Assembly (NCBI RefSeq): GCF_918797505.1
Contig: NC_092802.1
Location: 19,551,883 to 19,615,882 of the forward strand
From: Bemisia tabaci
Lineage: Eukaryota; Arthropoda; Insecta; Hemiptera; Aleyrodidae
Reading direction: 5' to 3'
DNA: 64,000 nt
The notes below the pieces were generated by a model, which saw only the letters and a list, made by a program, of their open reading frames with translations, ran no database searches and was not told the DNA's origin. Each line of letters starts with the position of its first letter. The first letter of the stretch is position 1. This document shows, piece after piece, positions 41,658-53,525 of the stretch. A program made the position numbers and the translations under genes.

Positions 41658-42067
41658 TCGCAGGGTAGAGTACCTTTATAGGTAGAGTATGGACAACTCG
41701 AAAATTCGGAGGTTAGGTTTGATCAGGTCATGTAGCTCTTGGGGCCCAAAAGGGCAGCCAACCTATGAACTCGAATTATCCAGTGGTACTAATTCTCACG
41801 TTTCAACTATTCACACTGATCAAAAATTATAAAAGCACGTATAAAACTTTGATTTCGCTGACATTTTCTCAGTTTCAAAGTTTTAATCCTTAAAGACGCT
41901 TGTTTGTAATGCGCTGTCAGCCATATTGAGTGATCTTCCAAATGCATGGGTTGGCAGCGGCACTTTTCTAGTGACATTCGTTTTTCACGTTTTCGCCTTT
42001 TTGGGCCCTAGAAGCTACATAAGTCGAATTGTCCATACTCTCCCCATAAATGTACTCTATCGCAGGG
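41658..42067. mobile_element. MITE family K, copy 2, with 8-bp target duplication
   Basis: tcgcaggg at 41658-41665 and 42060-42067 flanks tagagtacctttataggtag ... gtactcta. The interior matches 30290-30670 (gtagctcttggggcccaaaa, gtttttcacgttttcgcc). An 8-base duplication fits hAT or P-type integration. Confidence 0.8.
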
Positions 42068-42173
42068 CAAACATATCAGAGGTGTGGAGCAGCTCTAAAG
42101 ATATGGTGGATACTTCGTCGAAGAGGCACAAAAACTGGAAACCAGCTACTGTCAACTTTCTGGTGAATTTCAT

Positions 42174-43111
42174 CCCTGGTAAAAATTGGCGATAGGAGCT
42201 GCGTTTCAAAATACCATAGGAGTTCTTATAGCCGACTAAAGAGGGCTATTGAAAATCATATAGCTGACTGTAGAAAGCGGAGGAAATCATATAGCCGGGC
42301 TATACGAAGCTATAAAAAAGTATACAGTCGGGTTATAGTTCCTATCGCCGGGCTTTACACTTTATCGCCATTGCCTATAAAAGGCTAACAGAAATTGTGT
42401 AGAAATTCGTGTGCTTTAGAAATCATTACTTAAGCTTGATACGGAACTACCTTAATATTTACAAAACACATATTACATTTCCCTTTAAAACATATTTTCT
42501 TTTCATCAATTAAAATGAGAATAGTCCATACAGAGTGTGCAAACATTTCAAAATCATGAGTTGAAAAACGCTGACTCCGCGAGATTAAATATTAGAGCCT
42601 AACACAAAGCGGAACGGCTACGCACTGGCGCCTACAAACCTAACAGGGATACTTCACGCATTGCGCAATGCGTGAAGTATCCCTGTTAGGTTTGTAGGCG
42701 CCGATGCGCGTTTCGCGCTCTCCGCCCGCCCGCCGCACCGCAGCGTGCGACGACGTCTGAAGCAACTATTTCACACCAGAGGTATTCCACAGTATCATAA
42801 GAAATCGAAGGCGCTCCAACATACTAAGAATGACAGGCATCCTTCAAAAGTACGGAGCTTTCCCCACAAAATAAATCAAGATACTACGGCACAAAAAGAG
42901 AGTGGTAGTCCAAAAACTAACTAAGACCTAGTATCCGTAATTAGTAACGTTTAGCATAAACTTTATCGTCTGGCTGTTGCTTAATCGCCATCAGCTGTAA
43001 AAGGCTATAAGAAATTGTACAGCCGGCTATAGAAGCTATTGGAAATCTTACAGCCGGCTTTAGGTCTATAGTATTTTGGAACACACCTTCTACTGTCAAT
43101 TTTTACCAGGG
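42174..43111. mobile_element. Inverted-ended element, ccctggtaaaaattg termini
   Basis: Left ccctggtaaaaattgg...gtttcaaaataccatagg pairs with right cctatagtattttggaac...caatttttaccaggg; terminal repeats are about 48 bp. Subterminal blocks repeat tatagccg/cggctata words. Family H sequence with the 76-bp palindrome sits inside. Confidence 0.7.
42627..42702. repeat. Perfect 76-bp palindrome made of family H units
   Basis: ggcgcctacaaacctaacag, then ggatacttcacgcattg, is followed immediately by its exact reverse complement, centre between 42664 and 42665 (ttgcgcaa). No loop. Two family H units joined head to head. Confidence 0.9.
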
Positions 43112-43207
43112 ATATCCCTCTCACCGGCATGTATCCCAAAGGATAGAAATAAAATGTCAAATGTAAGATGTAATATTAAGTATCATAAAGAGAGCGGTGT
43201 CATCGCC

Positions 43208-43612
43208 TACTGAAAAAAAATCTCGGTGTATTTAACAAGAAAAGGGTAAAATTACCAAGAATTCAGGGTTCGATCCCAGTTTTTTCTTGGTAAAATTACC
43301 ATTTAAGAAATTGGTAATTTTATCGAGAATCTCGGTAAAATTAATGAACTTTCTCGGTAATTTTACTGGACCTTGGTAAAAACGCCAATACTTTTTATCG
43401 ACTATAGTAAAATTACCGGGATAAAATGGCAAAGTTACCGGGAACTGATTACCAATAAAAGTGGTATTCTTACCTGAAAAAACAGTAAAAATACCGGTTT
43501 GTAGGTAAGCTTACCAGTCTGTCTTGGTACAATTATCAAAAATTGGTAAAAAAAAGTGAGATGTAAAGGTACTAACGGACCTTGGTAAAAACGCCGAGAA
43601 TTTTTTTCAGTG
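43208..43612. mobile_element. MITE family E, copy 4 (inverted)
   Basis: tactgaaaaaaaatctcggt ... cgccgagaatttttttcagtg; lattice of ggtaa/ttacc words as in the other copies. Confidence 0.78.
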
Positions 43613-44275
43613 AGGAAGACAATTCTTCATCGATAGCCGCAAAAAGCATAGATATCGGCCCGGTAGATTTTTAAAACAAATCGTGGCAAAATTGAGAATT
43701 TACACCGTTGAAATGGAGAACTCACAGCTATATCACGTGGTATTGAAATAACATTTGGGTTAAATTTCCAGAACCTGAAGAAAGCGGGTTCATCGAGGGA
43801 CTATCACCTGTTAATAGCCGAAAAATTCGCGGAAATCGGTAAAGTTCAACGACAGAATGAACTGTGACAAACAAATAATAAATCAGAGTCAGAGTAACTT
43901 ACAGTAATGATATGCCGTTTTTCTCTCGGCTCACATATTTTGCGGCAAGGTCGTTCAATCTGCTTGAAAATTGAAACATTTTTAGATGTCATAAGTATTG
44001 ACTCTCATGAAATCTCAAAAGTATATACCTAGTCCCTCTATCACATCTAGATATTGATGGTGAAACGAAACATTTTGTCGATTTAAGATCTGCAGCTCCT
44101 GACTGAGAACATTCTGGACTTTTCAGTAGATTAAAGCACAGATTGAAAAAATTTATGGCCAAAATTCACTCAGTATACTGTTTTTATCTTACTTTTTTGT
44201 AGAAATGGATGGAATGGAGGAAAACCTGTGGGTAAAAAATACTGCGGAGGCTTGAAATTAATGATCCACCTTATA
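43613..44275 (-). CDS. Candidate 57-bp exon at 43903-43959 in otherwise unassigned DNA
   Basis: On the minus strand acceptor ttttcaagcag (before 43959) and consensus donor gtaagt (43902-43897) bound one base, 18 codons and two bases, reading LNDLAAKYVSREKNGISL. Phase 2 at both ends. Too short to identify, and no partner exon is certain. The flanks hold the dispersed motif atagccgcaaaaagcat (43632) and AT-rich sequence. Confidence 0.28.
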
Positions 44276-44529
44276 TTTTTTTTTTATTTTGTTATTTGAG
44301 GTTTTTAATCCATTTGAGGATTCTGCAACCTTGAATAAGCATTGGATTAGGGTTAATACACATCCATGCTCTAGGCTCTCAAATTTTTAAGGGATTAAGG
44401 CCAAGTGGAGTTTGATCCTGTTGAATCACTCGTCAGTACCTACCTTAAAAGTTGTCACCACCAGGGTTTGAACCCGGGACCTATTGGTCCAGTGTCAGAA
44501 GCACTAATCGCTAGGCCAACCTGGCCGGC
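44276..44529 (-). mobile_element. tRNA-derived SINE, older copy
   Basis: Complement of the SINE at 31428: gccggccaggttggcctagc at the 44529 end, box B gggttcaaaccctgg, body agagcctagagcatgg and a short A-tail (T-run at 44276-44285). Diverged, with only a doubtful duplication (cttata / cttaata), so older. Confidence 0.82.
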
Positions 44530-44888
44530 TACTTAATATATTGTTTTGTTTTTCAATAGCCAAAGAGGCATTGATACATGAAAGGACGAGGGGTATAATA
44601 CGACCGATCAAATGTCTGATTTAATTTTCTTCAAATCACAAATTTCTTAAAGAAAATCTGTGTAATGTATGACCCAGCCACACATACATGTTCACATTTC
44701 GAAAAGAAAAATTTCCCTCTTCATGGTAGTTCCGAACAGGGCCAACGATATGAGTAAAACAGTTTTTATTAAACTGTAGACTTGGAAAGCGCCTGTAATC
44801 GCTGTGAATGCAAAACGTATTACTAGGAAGCAAGAATAGAATGACCCAGGCCGCCAGGCGTTAAAGTTACCTGCATTTCAAGCATTAA
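44530..44888. other. No gene recognised
   Basis: AT-rich; nothing supported. Confidence 0.35.
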
Positions 44889-45615
44889 GCAGATTCGATG
44901 GCTGCCATATTTTGTGTCAGAACGACATGCTGTGTATAGCAACGCTGAGTTCCATGTTTTCAGCTACGTGTCATTTTTATCTGAATTTGAGATCGCATTC
45001 CTGTTGCCACGAGACTAAATAATTCGCTAACCTTCACAAACCAATTGAACGTATCGAAGGCAGGGGGTTTTTTTGAAGGAGAATTATCGCATTCGATACA
45101 TACATTCGAGTCGCTTTACAGCGCGCCCGGGCGCTCTGCGACACCTAATCGCCACCCTTGCCTATCGATCCAGAGGTCATCTGGTAAATGGCATCTTGTG
45201 ATTTCATCTTGAATGCCACCTATCCACGATTTTGCTGGACGTCCCCTACGTCTTCTCCCAGGAGGAACCCAATTTAGTACCTTCCTAGGCAACCTATCAT
45301 CTGCCATTCGTTGAACATGACCATACCAGACAAGCTGTTTGGTCATAATTTCATGCGCGATGTTCTGCTCGGTGTTCATGATCTCACGGACTCTTTCGTT
45401 TCTTACGTGATCTCTCCTCGAGATTCCAGCTGATCCTCGCCAGAAATCCATCTCAGTTGCCTCATTCGCATTCGATACTCATACTAAATCTACACTCAAA
45501 TGTAATATTTTCCTCTAAAATATCCTGCAAATACCTACTACTTTGAATTTGTTTATCAAATTTGGCAAGTGCATTCCTTAGTCTCGTGACAGCGCCTTGA
45601 ACTCAAAAAATATAT
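44889..45615. mobile_element. MITE family F, copy 4, split by a LINE
   Basis: Left half begins agattcgatggctgccat, right half ends in catttggcaagtgcattc... and tctcgtgacag. The LINE piece 45100-45465 lies in its loop. Confidence 0.65.
45087..45478 (-). pseudogene. 5'-truncated LINE ORF2 C-terminus with 13-bp target duplication
   Basis: tcgcattcgatac at 45087-45099 and 45466-45478 flanks a 366-bp insert. The minus strand reads MDFWRGSAGISRRDHVRNER, then IMTKQLVWYGHVQRM, WVPPGRRRRGRPAKSW and DLWIDRQGWRLGVAERPG to a stop, one frame, 111 codons. Same family as 8051-8565 (DFWR.SAGISRRD, KQLVWYGHV), but here the frame is intact. It ends 3' with gtaaagcgactcgaatgtat. A fragment, not an active element. 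Confidence 0.9.
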
Positions 45616-45686
45616 GAGTTGCTGTTTTCTCCGCAACCTCAGCCCTAATGAAGCGTACAAAGTGGCTCAGTTTTTTAGACTCACAC

Positions 45687-45928
45687 ACTGCTTTGCTAAG
45701 GAAAAACGTCGTATGAACCTTCACGTGTTGCCAAGGGTCTTTAGATAGCGTACGAATTTTCAAACAAATATGTGAATATTTTTCCTACAAATTTTCATAC
45801 AATTGTGTACGCAATTTAATCGTAATTATCTGAAAATTTCAGGGGGAAATATGCATAACATTCCTAAAAATTACATATTTTATGCGTGGAAAATTTGGCA
45901 ACTCTCGAATGTTCATACACCACGGCAG
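45687..45928. mobile_element. MITE family A copy with deletion near right end
   Basis: ctgctttgctaaggaaaaac, then gtcgtatgaacc ... ctctcgaatgttcatacacc, then acggcag; the gttcttccttag block is missing. Confidence 0.65.
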
Positions 45929-46129
45929 CATATTCCACAGGCTAATCCTGAGGTTTGTTCGATGCATGCTCTGTGGCCACTAAGACAGGTGCGCATTTTC
46001 GTGCCGGCGAATTTCAATTCCAGGATTTTATTACGGTTCCACGACAAAAATGTCCGGAATCCACTCCTTAGCGCGCAATCTGAGTAATTTGCAACGCGGG
46101 TTTTCAGATTTCCCCCATTTCAAATCTTC

Positions 46130-46462
46130 CTATATAAAAATCTGGCAACTTCGATCTTGACGCTTTGGCTCAGCTATAGCTAATTGCTTATAGTTTGAAC
46201 AACACATGGTGGGAAATAAACATTGTTCGACTGAGAAGCTTGCTGAGACCGTTGTAGTGCGCGATTTGACTCACGTAGAGCTTTGAGTTTCTTGTGAGCG
46301 GGCAGTTCAAATCCTCGGAACCAATGTGAAATAAAAACGTAAGTATCTTCGTTAGGAGTTGGTTTCAGTAATTTTTGTTGCGCAAATCGTGTTCTACGTA
46401 AACTTCTGGTTGTGAAACATGCATTAGAATGCTTAAATTCGTGCTTTGTCTAGTGGTCTATT
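46130..46462. mobile_element. MITE family D, right half only
   Basis: aatctggcaacttcgatctt, gtagagctttgagtttcttg and ctttgtctagtggtctatt in the order of copy 2; the left half is absent. Confidence 0.68.
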
Positions 46463-48046
46463 GCTCGAACGTCGGCCAGACTCTGAACGGCTACCATTGG
46501 CTAGGGAAGATAAGTAGCTGGCCCCAAAAAAGTAAGGTACCACTCGGCAACAAAGCGATGCTGCACACATTTTCCTCAGGAACGATTGAACACTGCTTTA
46601 TGACTACTGCAATCCCGATTTCATAAATATTGGCCGTTAATGGCCCTACAGTGCTTTTTCGACGCTTCGAGTAATGAACCTTTCTTTAAGCCCAGAGCCA
46701 GCCGCGCACTGTGGTTTTTTTATGAAGCACTTTTTAATGAAGAAGCAGTGGAAAGCTCTACAGCATTAGTCACGTTTTTACAAGGTGGAAAAACAAATTA
46801 AGCGCTACGTGCGGCATGTGAGAATTACAGATTTAAAAAAAAAAACAAGCAGTGAACTCCAACACAATGTGTTGATAAGGCGCGTAATTAACTCGCACAT
46901 ATCAACCCCTTTAGTTTTCATTTACAGAGATTTCAAAAAAGGCAAGCAGCATAACAAGAGAATTCACGATCCAACACTGCAAGGTCAACGACGCACCTTG
47001 ACGAGACCGTGTATTGTGAATCTAGAAAGCTATTCGAACAAATTTAAGTTTTTTGATCTGCCTCAAGCAAAATCTTATCAGATTCTTGAAGAAAAGTGCT
47101 ACGGAAAAATTTAAGCGAAGAAAGGAAAAATTCTGTCGAACTCCTAGAAGATAAAGTCGATTTAAAGGTATTTTGGGGCTAAAATACCCAAATCACCGGT
47201 ATTATAAATCCCGTTATATTATTGAAAAGAAATTGACTCTATATAAATGCAATTGTAATAAATATGTCTTGATTTTGTTATTTTAAACGTCTTTTCATGC
47301 AAAGAAGCTCAACCATGTTCATGCTTTATTCATTCATGAATTGAAAGTAAGCAATCCACATCCCGAAAATCTACCGATTTGCCGTAAAAAATCGCAGAAA
47401 CTTGATATACCAGGTCGATGTACCCACTCTTTGAATTTACCAATCAATTTAGTGAGTGCACGTGTGTGAAAGTCAAAATGCTATAGTCATTTTGGGTGCA
47501 TTCATTTTTCATGAAAAAATTGTAAGTAATTTCAATCCCGAAAAACCATAAATTTTCCGTATAAAATCGAAAAAAATCAAAATATGTCGACTCCCTGACG
47601 TGAAAATTAAATTCTACGTGTGAAAATACTTATGTATCGATATGCTGAACAGAATGCCCGCCTCTCCTCGTAATTTACAAACCGTTCCTATACTCATCTC
47701 AAAATTTTTCTCAGAGCTTTGTGTTATTATCAGCTTCCATTTAAACCCCGGTTTGATGGCCGAATCGGCTGCCCAAAAAGCAAGCCATTTTTGAAGGGTT
47801 CTATGAGAAATTCGTGATATTATCAGCTCTCAGGAAATCACCCCATGGGTAAAATTGCTGGTATAAATTTTCGAGTGCTTAAAATAATCGTATTCAAGAA
47901 ACTAAGGCATTAAACTATGGAGTCAATTTCGTTTTAATAATATAACGGGATTTACTTGTCTTCAGGTCAAAACTCATACAAGGAAGCCCCTTGCAAGAGG
48001 CTAATTTTTTGTAATTTCACTCAATTTTTTCTCCTTTTTATAATTG
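46463..48046. repeat. Dispersed repeat (46834-47180) in unassigned DNA
   Basis: 46834-47180 is the uninterrupted sister of 29612-30226 (gcagtgaactccaacacaat, caaggtcaacgacgcacctt, gaaaaattctgtcgaactcc). It is open on the plus strand for about 110 codons from 46785, but the sister copy is not, so I do not call a gene. The remainder is AT-rich and unassigned. Confidence 0.5.
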
Positions 48047-48675
48047 AATGGGCCTGTTGCATGCAAGAGATACAGCCGTGCGAATAGACTTTTTAAAGGT
48101 TAAATGACACGAAAATTACGATGGTCACATTAAAAAAGTCTGAAATACACTCCTTACTGCGCAATTTGTGTTGTTAGGAACGCGCTTTTTCAAATTTCCC
48201 GCGTCTGGGGGCAGTTTTCTAACGGAAAGAATTAACGGCAACTCGCGGCTATTTCCGGTCAACTAAAACTGACAACATAACCTAAAAATCGGAGCTCGTG
48301 ACATCGTGAAATGAAATGTAGAAGGATTGCGTTGGATATTTAAAAATTGATCGATTTGGTTACCGCATAAAGCGTATATGGACCACTATAGGAGATCACG
48401 TTGGGTTTGTAAACAAACTGAAGGAAAAAATAACAACAACAACAACGACTCGGCATCTTCCGGAAATCACCGAGCCCGCCGTTTGCTCGTTTCCGGTGAT
48501 TAGAAAACTGCCCCCAGACGCGGGAAATTTGAAAAAGCGCGTTCCTAACAACGCAAATTGCGCAGTAAGGAGTGAATTTCAGACTTTTTTAATGTGACCA
48601 TCGTAATTTTCGTGTCATTTAACCGCTTAAAAGTCTATTCGCGCGGCTGTATCTCTTGCATGCAACAGGCCCATT
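48047..48675. mobile_element. Element with ~180-bp terminal inverted repeats
   Basis: aatgggcctgttgcatgcaa, then gagatacagccg at the left and the inverse at the right. The arms remain complementary through gcgcgctttttcaaatttcc-type blocks to cagttttctaa / ttagaaaactg. The central 260 bp are non-coding with an aac microsatellite at 48440-48455. Ends resemble 5615. Confidence 0.82.
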
Positions 48676-50130
48676 GCTTGTCACATTCTGAGGTCAATCA
48701 TATTAAATTGTAATTTATACATTTCTTTTTTTCCCACTTCATTTTATTTTTTGTTTGGAGAAGTTTTGTTGATTTCTTCGGATTTCGAATACTGTAACTT
48801 CTCTTCTATTTGGCCGATTTTTATGAATGAGACCTCTTTTAATTCGTGTTTTAACGGAGAGGAAGGAAAAAATTGCTAAAAACTCGCGAAACAATTTTTT
48901 TGGAAAATTGGACGAATCCTAGCGTAACGGTGAAATGGTTAATGAAGCGTAAGTAATTGGGCGAGGGGCTGAGGATCCCGGCCTCGCTTGGCGACCGTCA
49001 TTAGCTATTGTTCGTCGAGACGCCGACGCAGTGATCAGGAGCGTGGGGGAAGAGAGGGGTAAGTGGATTCCTGTATGAGCCACGTTTAGCTAATGGTCTA
49101 ATGAGTCTCGAGGCTCATCACAGATTGCACTTACACAGATTGCACTATCAGAGCACGGGTACCAACTTTTGAAAAGTATAACAGAGGTGTGGAGATCTGT
49201 CAAAGCAACGTTTTGAACAAAACGGAGGAGTTAAATTCTCATTCCGAGAGTGCCGACCTGCTCAGCCATCCTCGAATCAGTTCGCTTGATTCTGCTTATA
49301 TATGCATATTTTAAATCAGCGCGTCGTACTCTTAGGCTTTTTTTTAAGAAAACCAAGTAACGTAGACTCTTGGTATTCACTGCACATAAACTAGAGAGCC
49401 CCAGAATGAGAAACAACTTTAAATCATAATTATTGACGGATAAATAAACTTTTTACACGCTTTGGAAAATCTCAGAAGTTCGCGGTAGTCACTTTTCGGT
49501 AAGGAACTGAGGTACTCGGTTATTGTATCGAGCAGGGTTCGAAACGATCGCAAAGGCGGTATACTACGTATACGCGCCAATACTCCTAAAAAATTATTTT
49601 AACATGCTGTACGACGTTGCACTTCAGCTCATTGACTACATATTCTCTTGGTTACATAGCTTAAAGTGATGAAACTCCAAGCTTTGAGCTGGTGTAAAGT
49701 TCCAGCATTTTCCTTTTTTCAGTTTTGTTGTTGTTGTTGTTGTTGTTGTTGGGGGGATCCAACGTAGACTAATGATCTATTTTGAGATGAGTCGATAATA
49801 CGTCTTCCGCTGGGTCGCGTCTGTTCACAATGTGAACTTCACATCGGCCCATCTTTGGAGCTCCACAATAGCCTAAAATTGATGAACCAATCAGAGAGCG
49901 GCACAGAGTTGGCAATACTCTCCCGTATGTAGGTACTCTAGTGGATATGACCTAAAACGCTATCTCGGTGCCTCCAAAATTATCCAACCCTGCAAGCGAG
50001 ATGTACATATACTTATGTTCTATTGTTCCTGTCTGTTGAAAAATCCATTTACTTATTGCTAATATGAATCTTGACACGGCCGTGCTCCTGGACTTTTTTG
50101 GGTTAAACCTGCTTTTATATTAGCTTGGCG
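48676..50130. other. Unassigned; GC-rich stretch with a good donor near 48960-49060
   Basis: 48955-49060 is CpG-rich (cgaggggctgaggatcccgg, cgtcgagacgccgacgcagt) and is followed by gtaagt at 49061-49066 on the plus strand: a possible non-coding first exon, on composition only. 49726-49752 is a gtt microsatellite. 49868-49938 (gatgaaccaatcaga, ggcaatactctcccgtatgt) repeats 12693-12750. Confidence 0.35.
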
Positions 50131-50313
50131 TTATTCGGCGGTGCGGTACCTTCAGATAAAACGTTATTCGGCGGTAAGGTACCTTCAAATAAAACGTTAT
50201 TCGGCGGTACGGTACCTTCAGATAAAACGTTATTCGGCGGTACGGTACCTTCAAATAAAACGTTATTCGGCGGTACGGTACCTTCAAATAAAACGTTATT
50301 CGGCGGCACCGTA
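50131..50313. repeat. 33-bp minisatellite, five units plus partial, open on both strands
   Basis: Unit ttattcggcggtacggtacc + ttcaaataaaacg starts at 50131, 50164, 50197, 50230, 50263 and 50296. Because 33 is divisible by three the frame persists: plus strand LFGGTVPSNKT repeated, minus strand EGTVPPNNVLF repeated. On the plus strand the frame continues 60 codons past the array to 50499. I see no ATG in a defined gene context. Confidence 0.88.
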
Positions 50314-53069
50314 TCCAAATTAAGTCCTAAACTGCATTCGATCATCTCAAGGCTTGAGTCGATGAAATTTAGAATTGAGTTGGATAAAGGCGGGAAAATT
50401 AAAAATCCTCCATCACCTTTAATTAATGCAAAGCTAAATCTGCGCAGCTTGGAGAGAATTAACGCTATCTGTTTTGCGTTTCCCGCTTCATTTCTTTGAG
50501 TCTGGTTCTGACAGGTGGTTTCTACGAAGCTTTAAATTGTGTGCCCTTTGTTCGCAGTGACAATGAGTCGGATGCAAACTTTTTTGGAGCAATAAAAAGA
50601 ATTGCTGCTAGGCACCAGAAAGCGGCTCAGAATAACCGGGAATCTACTCCTAACTTCACAATCTGCCTGGAAATTTGCGTACTTTCCAATTTTCTCTCTC
50701 TTCAAAAAGCGCACACTCACCGAATCCATCAGTGAAAGTCCGTAATATCAAGTTGCTGCCCTTTTTGCGCCGCTATTTTGGAGTCATACAGACTGTCAAA
50801 AATCCAATGAAAGATTCATTCTTTTTCATGCCAAAATACCCCCGGCCAAGTTTTATGTAAACCCATCTTTAAGTAGCCTGAATATCCAAATTCCGCTCTA
50901 GAACGCCATTTTAAATTTGACTCAATGCCCTTAAAAAAACTTAGAAAATCTGCGTATCATGCCAAACCGTCCGTTAAATCGGATATGTCAAGTTTCCGTC
51001 GTTTTGAACTTTGACCGGCCGCCATTTTGTAAAAATCAACATTTTGACCTCCGGTTTACGCTGAAATTTTTCTTGTTTAATTATAGTTTAAATATGGTGT
51101 CACATAAAGCGAGAGGATTGCGATTTGAAAAAAGTTCCTCTTTGCTCTCCTTACAGAAGGGATCGCCCCTAAAAGTTGGTGGATAAATTTTGCGATTTAT
51201 CCGTTTTGAAAAGTTTCCACAGATTTTAGCTCCTAAGCAGGCAACAATTATTTCAAATATATGTATGTCCTAACCAGAAATTTTTTCACTAATCTTAGCT
51301 ATAAGTTTCATCTCTTCGTAATAATAGTTGTTGCATGATGAATAATTCTAGCAAAATATTGCATATTGTAATCCTGGGGTCAAACAGTTGATTCTTGCGT
51401 TATAGGACTTGTGAAATGAATCATGATCAACGAAATTTAAACTAAACGTAGAATTCTATATTCATGTATATTTCTTCCAATAAAATTGATGTTACCAGCA
51501 TCAAGTGGTTGGGTTGGCGTCCTGGAGCAGTGTAATAAATGTAGTATATTCAATTTTTAGGCGGGAGGTCCGAGAACTTAAAATCGCTACTCAGAAGAAT
51601 GACACGTCAATATTCTAGCACAAGTAAATATTTAAAACTATCACTTCGGTAAGCGCAATTCGTGTAATTTTTTAAGAGACTCCGAATAACTTCATTTTAT
51701 GAAAAAGAATTGCAATCAATTTCATTTCATGCCATGGAATTTCTTTGGAGCAGAATATTCATTCAACATATCGTATGCAATTAAGTGTTTTAAATTTTTT
51801 CCTGCTTCAAAATATTAACGAACCCTTTGTCAAAGTAACAGATTTTGGGGAGAAGGATGAAAAAGAGAGTCTCGTCGTTTTTTAGGCATTTTCCATGTGA
51901 GAAATGGTTTGCGGAACTTAGCCGAAAAAAAGTTCGTGAAACCATCAGATGCGTATCTTTTTTCGCCCCTTTTCTATTTGTGCGGACGGAATAAGCGCAA
52001 CTTTTCGACTCTCCCTATGATACGATTTATCTTCAACTTCCAAATTTCGGAGAAGTGGGTGCAATCAGTCAAAGGATCTACGAGAGGGCCGAAAGCGTTG
52101 GAGATAACACTAAAGTTATCGTCAAAGCTCTTGCAAAAATAATGTCCTCTCAAGTGTGCACCCTTCCTCCTTCTGACTCATTCATTGCAACAGTATATCA
52201 TAAACTGATTTAGTGACTACGTCATTTGATATGATATCGAAATCTTGGCTCAAACCAAATAAAATTAGCATAGCCTCATGTGCGAATTCTTCATGAGTTA
52301 ATTGCGTTAATTTATTAAAATTTAGTCATGGATCTTGACCGGTCATAAATTAATCAAAGACTCATTAAATACGGGAATTTTCGATTGTAAGTGACACTTG
52401 GGCGCAGTTTACGACCATGGTGCAAAGTGCCCAAATAAGCGCGAAATGGCGCGAATAAGAAACAAGGTTCTGTGTTACTTAACATTTAAGTCAAGGGTTC
52501 GACATTATACTGAATGACGCAGCCGTTTAAATCAGTATATGGAGGGAAAAGAAAGCCTTTTCCCATCTGATTGTGAGCCTAAAAATAGAGACCTCTCTTA
52601 CACCCAAAAAATACTACAAATTAGTTTCTTCCACGTAGGACAATTCTTCAAGTCTAAGCTCTCTATCTTCTACTGTTCAACAGTCGATGAGATTCGGAGG
52701 ACTTTTGGGGCACCGTGTATAGTGCCGAATTGGTGATGTGTGCACTCTTCGCAGAACAAGAAGTAATAGAGCAGGCTCAAGGTTATTATGAAAAAATGTA
52801 TCGCCTATTCAACTTCTATTTTCATTTTCTGAATGTAACCTCGGTATTCAAAAAGTCTCTTACTGCCATGTTGCTGCTGTGAGAGTTTTTGATCTACATC
52901 ATCAGTTTATTTCATTGGTTTTTTGTTAGTCAAGGGCAATATTATAGGTGCAAATCAAATAAAATTTACATTTCCCTAGATTTTTTAAATTTTTTTCAGG
53001 CCTTGATTGTACTTTGAAAAAAATAAATATGCTTTACATGGCGGTATTTAACGATTCTGCAGGATCACA
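50314..53069. other. No gene recognised
   Basis: Several AT-rich frames of 60-80 codons (50496-50735, 51897-52142, 52539-52736) have no recognisable motif or splice pairing. No inverted repeat was noticed. Confidence 0.35.
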
Positions 53070-53525
53070 TCGATGGTGACACTACCAAACCGCGTATCTC
53101 TTTTGCGGTCTTTAAAAACCTCCGCTCCAATTTGATTTTTTTTTTTTTTTTTTTTTGAGAGAGTATAAATCAGTATCATTCCTTGAGGTTTTCATAGAGT
53201 TTTCTTTGGGACAGGGAACGTCAACATCAGATTGGTAGATTTTTACGATGTTAATGATGCTTCATATCGACGGTGTAAGTCGGCAATCACATAATAACTC
53301 GGTCGCGACGTCGCAGATTTCCTGTCATACTTTATTTTTTAAACGGGAAACTACTCAACGGTAATTATTTAAAACTGCACTGATTTTTCTTCACTGTGCG
53401 AAGAAATTTCTGCAAAAACTTCAAGAAATGATGCAAATTTGTTCTCCTTTAATAATATAACATAGAGGCGGAGATTAGACATCACAAACGAGGTATGTGA
53501 TTTCGGAATTACGCCGTCGATTTGA
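53070..53525. mobile_element. Two adjacent MITE family J copies
   Basis: 53070-53266 starts catcgatggtgacactacc with a T-run at 53138-53156 and lacks its right end. 53267-53525 is a fuller copy, atatcgacggtgtaagtcgg ... ttacgccgtcgat, with ctgtcatactttatttttta inside. Confidence 0.68.

Larger units (their letters stand above)
40630..42173. pseudogene. GC-richer coding-like island broken up by transposons
   Basis: Host pieces 40630-40813, 41634-41665 and 42060-42173 are separated by elements at 40814-41633 and 41666-42059. Piece 1 on the plus strand reads MVKIVFIGVNSLFVPAIHDI...MKLVIT without a stop; on the minus strand it reads MTNFIEALSDLLRIMHEV, SLTARAGFIRVILG, then a stop. Joining the pieces without the elements keeps the plus frame open through EISGGYFNIAGQTYQRCG and ends at a TGA in piece 3. 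Both strands look coding-like, and I cannot choose a strand or a family. Good-looking splice sites at the edges lie in transposon termini. Confidence 0.3.

Noticed and set aside
41926..42195. 89-codon plus-strand frame ending at a gtaaaa donor
   Set aside because: It runs from MITE family K into host sequence and the donor is in the terminal repeat of the 42174 element.
46785..47114. 109-codon open frame
   Set aside because: It lies in a dispersed repeat whose sister at 29612-30226 does not keep the frame.
50115..50345. Minus-strand repeat frame EGTVPPNNVLF
   Set aside because: Consequence of a 33-bp period that keeps several frames open; no start or splice context.
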